DNA from: Solanum dulcamara
Lineage: Eukaryota; Streptophyta; Magnoliopsida; Solanales; Solanaceae
DNA: 64,000 nucleotides
Reading direction: 5' to 3'
Assembly: GCF_947179165.1 (NCBI RefSeq)
Contig: NC_077247.1
Span: forward strand, 10,677,501-10,741,500
Shown: piece by piece, positions 59,003 to 64,000 of the stretch
How positions within the stretch are numbered: position 1 is the stretch's first letter
Layout: every line of letters begins with the position of its first letter
The notes under the pieces: model-generated
Database searches by the model: none
What the model was told of the DNA's origin: nothing
The model's input: only the letters and a program-made list of their open reading frames with translations
Translations under genes and position numbers: made by a program

Positions 59003-61683
59003 AGTTCGTCCTTGGATTGTCTATAGACCGTGTCTAGTAGAATCTTGTGTATCGATGTATTGCGTTCCATATCTATACACATGAGGCTATAGGACATTTA
59101 GGATGTTACCTTTCTTTTACATCTGAGATCGTGCTATAGATCTGAGTCATAGGACAATTTCTTATACTAATCTTGGATCTTAACAGAAGGACGACATCGA
59201 TGGAAGGAAGTGACTAAAGATATTGGAAGTCACAAAGCACGCAGGTTAGTAAAGGCAGAGAGATATCTGTTGGTTAAGGTATTGATATATGATTGAAATG
59301 TAAAGTCAAAAATTGAAGGAAAGCAGACAGAAAGTGCAACAAATGCAGTTTGAAGTTGGACATACGAGGTAAGTCCATTACTTTCTTACTATTGTTAATA
59401 TTGAAAGCCCCGTATGGCTGCGGTATAAGATGATATTGAAAGCCCTGTTCGGATGTGATATGAATATATATATATATACGCGTTGGCCTTGTGAGACATT
59501 GTTGGTATTTTCTACGTGTAGGTTTGGGATAGTAAGGAGTGTAGAGGAAACTCTGCCAAAATTTTCCCAAAACAAGAAAAAGGTAATAAAACATAGCTTT
59601 ATAACATATCTTGGAAATTAATACCGAGTACCCATATTTTGCCAAATTAAAGATGTGAAAAACACTCTTCATGTTGTCAATAAGAGGTACCCTTCAGGTC
59701 GTCAATAAGGAATACACTTTTTACTTGGGGAAGTTTATTTCGGAGAAACACAACACTGTCTGAGCAGTACAGTTTAGACCACAGTATCTCCAACCATAAT
59801 TGTGTTGTAGAAAAAAAAAAGCTCAGATTGAAGAGTAAGATGTCCAGTAATTGAGCTTCAATCATTTTGAAAGTACCAAGTCCCCAACTCCTAATTGTAA
59901 ATTAGATAAGTTGTTCATAACTCGAGATAAATTCAGAAGGAGACCAGGTAGGTCAAGTATTAAAAGGAAATACTGTGATGTTTAAGGGATTTTAGTTTCT
60001 TCCGACAATGGTTGGAAAATGGTTTACTATGATAGTTTATAGTTCTTCACCGACTAATTGGGGAAAGAACTTCTAAATAGAAGCACCTCAAATAGATGTC
60101 AGGCACTGAATATGAGTATGAATTTAAATGTATGCTATAGCAGTACAGGGACAAAGTGAGACCACTAATAAGGCGTACTTTGTAGATGTTAACTAAGTTA
60201 AAAGACTGCGTTGAGTACGCAGTAAGAGCATGGAGCTTAACATATAAATAAATAATGCATGTACACAACGTCGCCCCAAAAATAGTGGAACCCTTAAGGG
60301 ACGAGGATGACAAACTTAAGGAATAATTGGTGTAACCTACATTCACCCCAAGGAATAAAGGATATAGGTTGGGGTAAAGCTATTATTTCAATAGAACCTT
60401 GAACAGTTATCGTCGGAATACTAGCACCGCATAATTGAAATTGGAAGGACTACGGTTACTAGTTAAACTTTGATAAAGATAAGTAAAATGTGGGCTTGGA
60501 TGAGTTATTCCACGAGTCCCCTTACTTAAGTACTGATTAATAGAGAAGATGTCGCACTATGTATGGAAAGGTTCTAGTCGCTTTGTGATTTAGCCAAGGT
60601 TTCGTACGTGGATAATCAAGTTATAAAATATACAAAAAATGGGGACATGATGCAGTACTAAGTAGACTATAGAAGGAAACCAGACAAATTTGAGACTAGA
60701 CCTATAGAGATAGAGCAAGGTATAAGCAGGTAAAAGTATAAGTACCCTCTAAAGGGGGGAAGCAAGTGAGAGGACTGCAAGGGTAAGATGGAGGCAATTG
60801 ATGGGGCAACATGCTTGAGACAGATGTGTACACTACAATAAGATCCCTTGCTGAACCAATTTAGAAAGATCTAAAAGCCACTAGTAATTGGATAGAAGTG
60901 AGAATGGTGTGTAAGACAGCGTTAAGAAATTTTAACGAGACCCTGAACGATATAACACTAGAAGGTGGGCATGTATAAAAGCAAAAGAATATAGCAATGA
61001 AAGGATATCGAATAACTCAAAGGATACTACAAAAGATAATGACAGCATGCTATATCAAAAGACAAATGTTGGCTGTAGAGTTGGTCGCAAATGATATTGT
61101 GATGGATAGATAACCAAGGAAAAGAAATAGCAAGACTCATACGGTAGGAGATAAGATGAGCAAGGAGTAAATAAAGAAATAGAAAGAAGTGCGACAAGGT
61201 ATTTCTTTCACTCTCTCATATTCTGATAAAGGTAAAAGAATGACACGAGAATGTGTCAACAAGGTTACAAGCAGGGGTAAGGAAAAAGAAAATTGTGAAA
61301 TGGTTTAAATAAGACGGACAGGACTAGCTGGTTACTATAGGATTAGCAAGCTTATATGTCAAATTCCTTTAAAACTATGCCAGCTAATGATAGACAAAAC
61401 TCAAAGTGGCTCTAAAGGTCACTATATGAACAAACTTTAGCGCTACTCAGTAGCCAACCCCAATGAATGGGTGCGTACAAAAAGGGGAGAAATACAATAA
61501 GAGGAGTTAAACCAAAATGACCAAAAAGGTACATGGTCGTAGTGGAACTAAAGATCTACCCCTACACCGGTTGTAAGATAATAGAGGAAAGGGCAAGGCA
61601 ACATATAAAGACTAGTGAGACGACGCTATGATAAATTTTGGGCTAAGTTGAGTGCCCCGCACATTATTGCAAGGATTACCATG
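59003..61683 (+). other. Decayed internal region of A2, no recognisable gene
   Basis: Leader (59003-59270), then about 200 bases shared with A1 (59420-59620), then sequence with stops in every frame. Purine-rich blocks such as CTCTAAAGGGGGGAAGC (about 60748) resemble A1 near 1368 (CCTAAAAGGGGGGAAAT). A diverged direct repeat is present: 61336-61462 resembles 61909-62050. I could not identify Gag, PR, RT or RNase H. Confidence 0.5.
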
Positions 61684-61800
61684 AAGCGCGACATGAGGAC
61701 TTCCCAAGGAGGTCACCCATCCCAGCATTTCTCTCGCCCAAGCACGCATAACTTCTAAATTATGGTGGAATTTAGTATGACGGTGCGGATGTGGTCGCGC
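61684..61800 (-). pseudogene. 5S rRNA-like sequence inside A2
   Basis: The minus strand reads like a nearly full-length plant 5S rRNA gene. Box A-like AAGTTATGCGTGCTTGG is complement of 61754-61738, GGGCGAGAG follows, box C GGATGGGTGACC is complement of 61722-61711, and the 3' part GGGAAGTCCTCATGTCGCGC is close to the gene end. The first 45 bases are more diverged. No terminator T-run or tandem copy is seen. The copy in A1 is on the plus strand. Confidence 0.85.
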
Positions 61801-62489
61801 GAGATAGAAGAATCTGAACTAGCGGCGGAGAAACGACATAAGATTATGTTCCTGGAGTACTATACATTACGTTGAGGGTATTTTAAAAAGGACTTAAGCA
61901 AGACAAAAAGGATTAGCTAATTGCTAAATGACAACGCACTCGAATGCCACAGTTCTTCAATATAGTACCAGTTAATGAGAGGCAAACCACAGAATGATTA
62001 TACAGGCCAGTGGGCGAGGGAATTTTGAAACCACTTGGCAGCCAACTCTTAAGGCTGAACAAAAGGCAAAACCCAAAAGGTAAGGGTACCAGTTGATGTA
62101 ATTTACAGAAGACAGGAAGTAATACACGAAGTCAAAAATCCTAAAATATGACCAGAGCTACAATACTCACTTTGCACTCCAGCGCCAGATGACTCTGGAG
62201 GGAATGTTACTTATGAATTAATGATATTATCCCATGCTCCTTTAATCACAGGCTACATAATCATCCGAGAAGGTGTAAAATTATAGGGAAAAAGAGTGGT
62301 AGGACCTTACGGAGTCTCCATAGCTATTATCCCAAACGAAGGAGCCCAAGTTACAGTTAACTACCGAGGATCAGTTCGCGAAGAAACTGGGAAGACAGAT
62401 AAGTCTTCGTACATTACTTTACCCTAAAAACCTAATAAATAGGCTAAAGCGTACCACTTAAATGATAGAAGATATATCATGAGCTGGTG
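61801..62489 (+). other. Decayed internal region of A2
   Basis: Includes the second copy of the internal repeat (61909-62050). The part at 62160-62460 has a less purine-rich composition, but no protein match can be made by eye. Confidence 0.4.
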
Positions 62490-63160
62490 TTGTTAACTTC
62501 GTAGATAGCTGGGATGATTATCTGTCACTTATCAAGTTGCCTACAATAATAAATACTACTCTAGTATCCCAATGGCCTCGTACAAGACTGGTAGAGCAAG
62601 ACATGTAAGTCTCCTATTGGATGGGTCGATGTTAAAAAGACTAAGCTAAAAAGGCCCCGACATGATTAAGCAAGCTATTAACTAACAACCTAGAGTCAGC
62701 AAAAATGATATACAGATAATCGCCATAAACATACAGAGTTCAAATTGATGATTGGATGATCATAACAAGGTCACCTAGAAAAGGAAACTTAACCTAAAAT
62801 ACATTAGACGGTATCAAGTTGCTCGTAAGATGGGCACAATGATCGGTAAGTTGATCTTACCACCTTATTTGGAAACTATACGCCCAACCCATCAGATAGG
62901 AATGCTTCACAAGGGTACTGGTGAACCACCCAGGGTATATTCCATAGATGTTGTCTAGAAAATGAAATCCTGTGAGAAAAAACCTATCTCCATATTAGAT
63001 CGGCAAACTGGAAGATTGTAGACTAAAAATGTACCTCTCATCAAGATACTGTGGCAAAACCAAAACTAGAAAAGGGGATGACTTGGAAAATTGAAAAGGA
63101 CATAAAACAGAGGTATTCATACCCATTCCCGATGTCAACAGGTAATCCCAACTCCTAAAA
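62490..63160 (+). pseudogene. Integrase remnant of A2
   Basis: Decayed but ordered pieces of the gypsy integrase end appear in three frames: FVDSWDDYLSLIK (about 62500) continuing as AYNNKYYSSIPM-like; a YTDNRHKHTEFK-like piece (about 62710) before QIDDW-like sequence; PTHQIGMLHKGTGEPPRVY (about 62890), the counterpart of HPVFHVSMLRKCIGDP; and ISILDRQTGRL, stop, TKNVPLIKILWQNQN (about 62990-63065). This shows that the A family once carried a standard pol. Confidence 0.7.
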
Positions 63161-63263
63161 CTCATATATTAATTACTTGGATGAAAATATGTGTGATCGC
63201 AATAGAAAACAATCCCCCTACAATCAGTATAAAGTCTTGAGGGATGTTTTATTTCGCATTTGG

Positions 63264-63290
63264 GGACGAATGTTCTAAAGGGGGAAAGTC
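63264..63290 (+). promoter_or_regulatory. Polypurine tract of A2
   Basis: AAAGGGGGAAAG after GGACGAATGTTCT, directly before the 3' LTR start at 63291. Confidence 0.85.
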
Positions 63291-64000
63291 TATTACACCC
63301 CACACTCTTGAGCTTGGAATATATCTTAAGCTTCTTAGAAGTTACTATGTGAGTCGGATAGTCTACAAAGCTATTAAACAACTCCAAGGAAGAGAGAATG
63401 AGACACCCTGTGAGAGGGAAGGTTAGAAAAAGAGTCGTGAAAATTCGGAAAGAGTTGAAGGCTAAGAAATAAGTTGTAGGACTCGGTCTACCTATGTAAG
63501 CTACTGATTTAGAAATTTTATACACTTGATCTACTTAAGAATATACCAAGCTTACGGAGAAAGGATTGCAAGGGTTCTTAAAATAAGATGAGATTCCGAA
63601 CCCACGGGGAAGAGGAGAAGATGACACATGGCAGCAAGAGGAAGTGCCACGGGGAAGCCTAGGAAGGTGCGACATGGAAGAAGGTGATCCACCTACTTGG
63701 GGTCAAGTAGGTAACCCACCTACTTAGGTGTGGGCACCACCAAGAACACGTGGAAGCCCCTAATTGGTTGCCTAGCTACATTGGTCCAATAAGGATTGGA
63801 CACGTGTCACCCTTAGGGGATGACACGTGGCACGTCCTAAGCCCACCGATATATGCTGAATATGTGACTAAGGAGTTCGTTCCTTATTCAAAATTTCAGC
63901 CAAGAGCTGAACAAAAGAAAAAAAGGAAACCTAAGCCTAAGAGAGAGTACTATGGTGGCAATAAGGAAACCAAGGTAAGTTTCAAAGTTTTTCTCCATGA
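63291..64000 (+). repeat. 3' LTR of A2, first 710 bp
   Basis: Matches 55946 onward closely. Contains CACGTG at 63747-63752, 63801-63806 and 63824-63829, a GATATATG TATA-like box at 63848 and a GTAAGT donor-like site at 63975-63980. Continues beyond the window. Confidence 0.9.

Larger units (their letters stand above)
55946..64000 (+). mobile_element. A2: family A element, right LTR cut by the window edge
   Basis: 5' LTR (55946-58986), PBS (58991-59002), a 4.3-kb internal region with almost no coding potential, a polypurine tract and the first 710 bases of the 3' LTR. Both LTRs share the derived start TATTACACCCC and an AAGTC before it, so they belong to one insertion. Gag is not recognisable. 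Integrase scraps (about 62490-63160) and a minus-strand 5S-like segment are present. It shares its decayed internal type with A1. Confidence 0.85.

Overview
The window looks like plant nuclear DNA, most probably from a Solanaceae species, and from gene-poor heterochromatin. It is essentially a graveyard of Ty3/gypsy LTR retrotransposons in several layers. The family call rests on a short 5'-truncated SINE that resembles the TS/SolS SINEs of Solanaceae (GAGCCGAGGGTC core and a degenerate TTG-type tail), on TGGTATCAGAGC-like primer sites next to LTRs, and on recognisable Gag, PR, RT, RNase H and IN remnants. I found no host protein gene. Every long reading frame is retroelement coding debris or lies inside an LTR.

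Layout, left to right. 1-9550: family A (LTR about 3 kb). It holds the 3' part of one element (A1) with its 3' LTR (2608-5660), then a fused partial LTR (5661-7856), a 61-base internal scrap with a polypurine tract, and a further truncated LTR (7918-9550). 9551-22177: a minus-strand family B element (B1). Its 5' LTR (12718-13638 plus 21070-22177) is split by a plus-strand family B element, C (13639-21064), which has both LTRs and a 5-bp target duplication. 22290-26520: an Athila/Tat-like reverse transcriptase fragment split by a family A LTR (22444-25968). 26761-29818: the LTR and leader of element D, with a 45-bp minisatellite. 29819-36660: minus-strand element E with two about 1.1-kb LTRs, one carrying the SINE. 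36661-39619: a minus-strand LTR relic split by solo LTR F. 39620-48734: element G, the longest gag-pol relic, whose RT is interrupted by an unrelated segment. 48735-52845: element H, 5'-truncated, with a 3' LTR of the F type. 52846-55945: minus-strand LTR relics. 55946-64000: a second family A element (A2) with both LTR starts, the right one cut by the window edge.

Nothing here works as a pathway. All coding relics carry stops, frameshifts or lost catalytic residues. The points most worth a second look are: 5S rRNA-like segments in the internal regions of both family A elements in opposite orientation; promoter and splice-donor-like architecture retained across family A LTRs; an element (C) that lacks RT yet has an intact target duplication; and a SINE insertion whose empty site is preserved in the partner LTR. 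Homology calls and alignments were made by eye; no identities or ages were computed.
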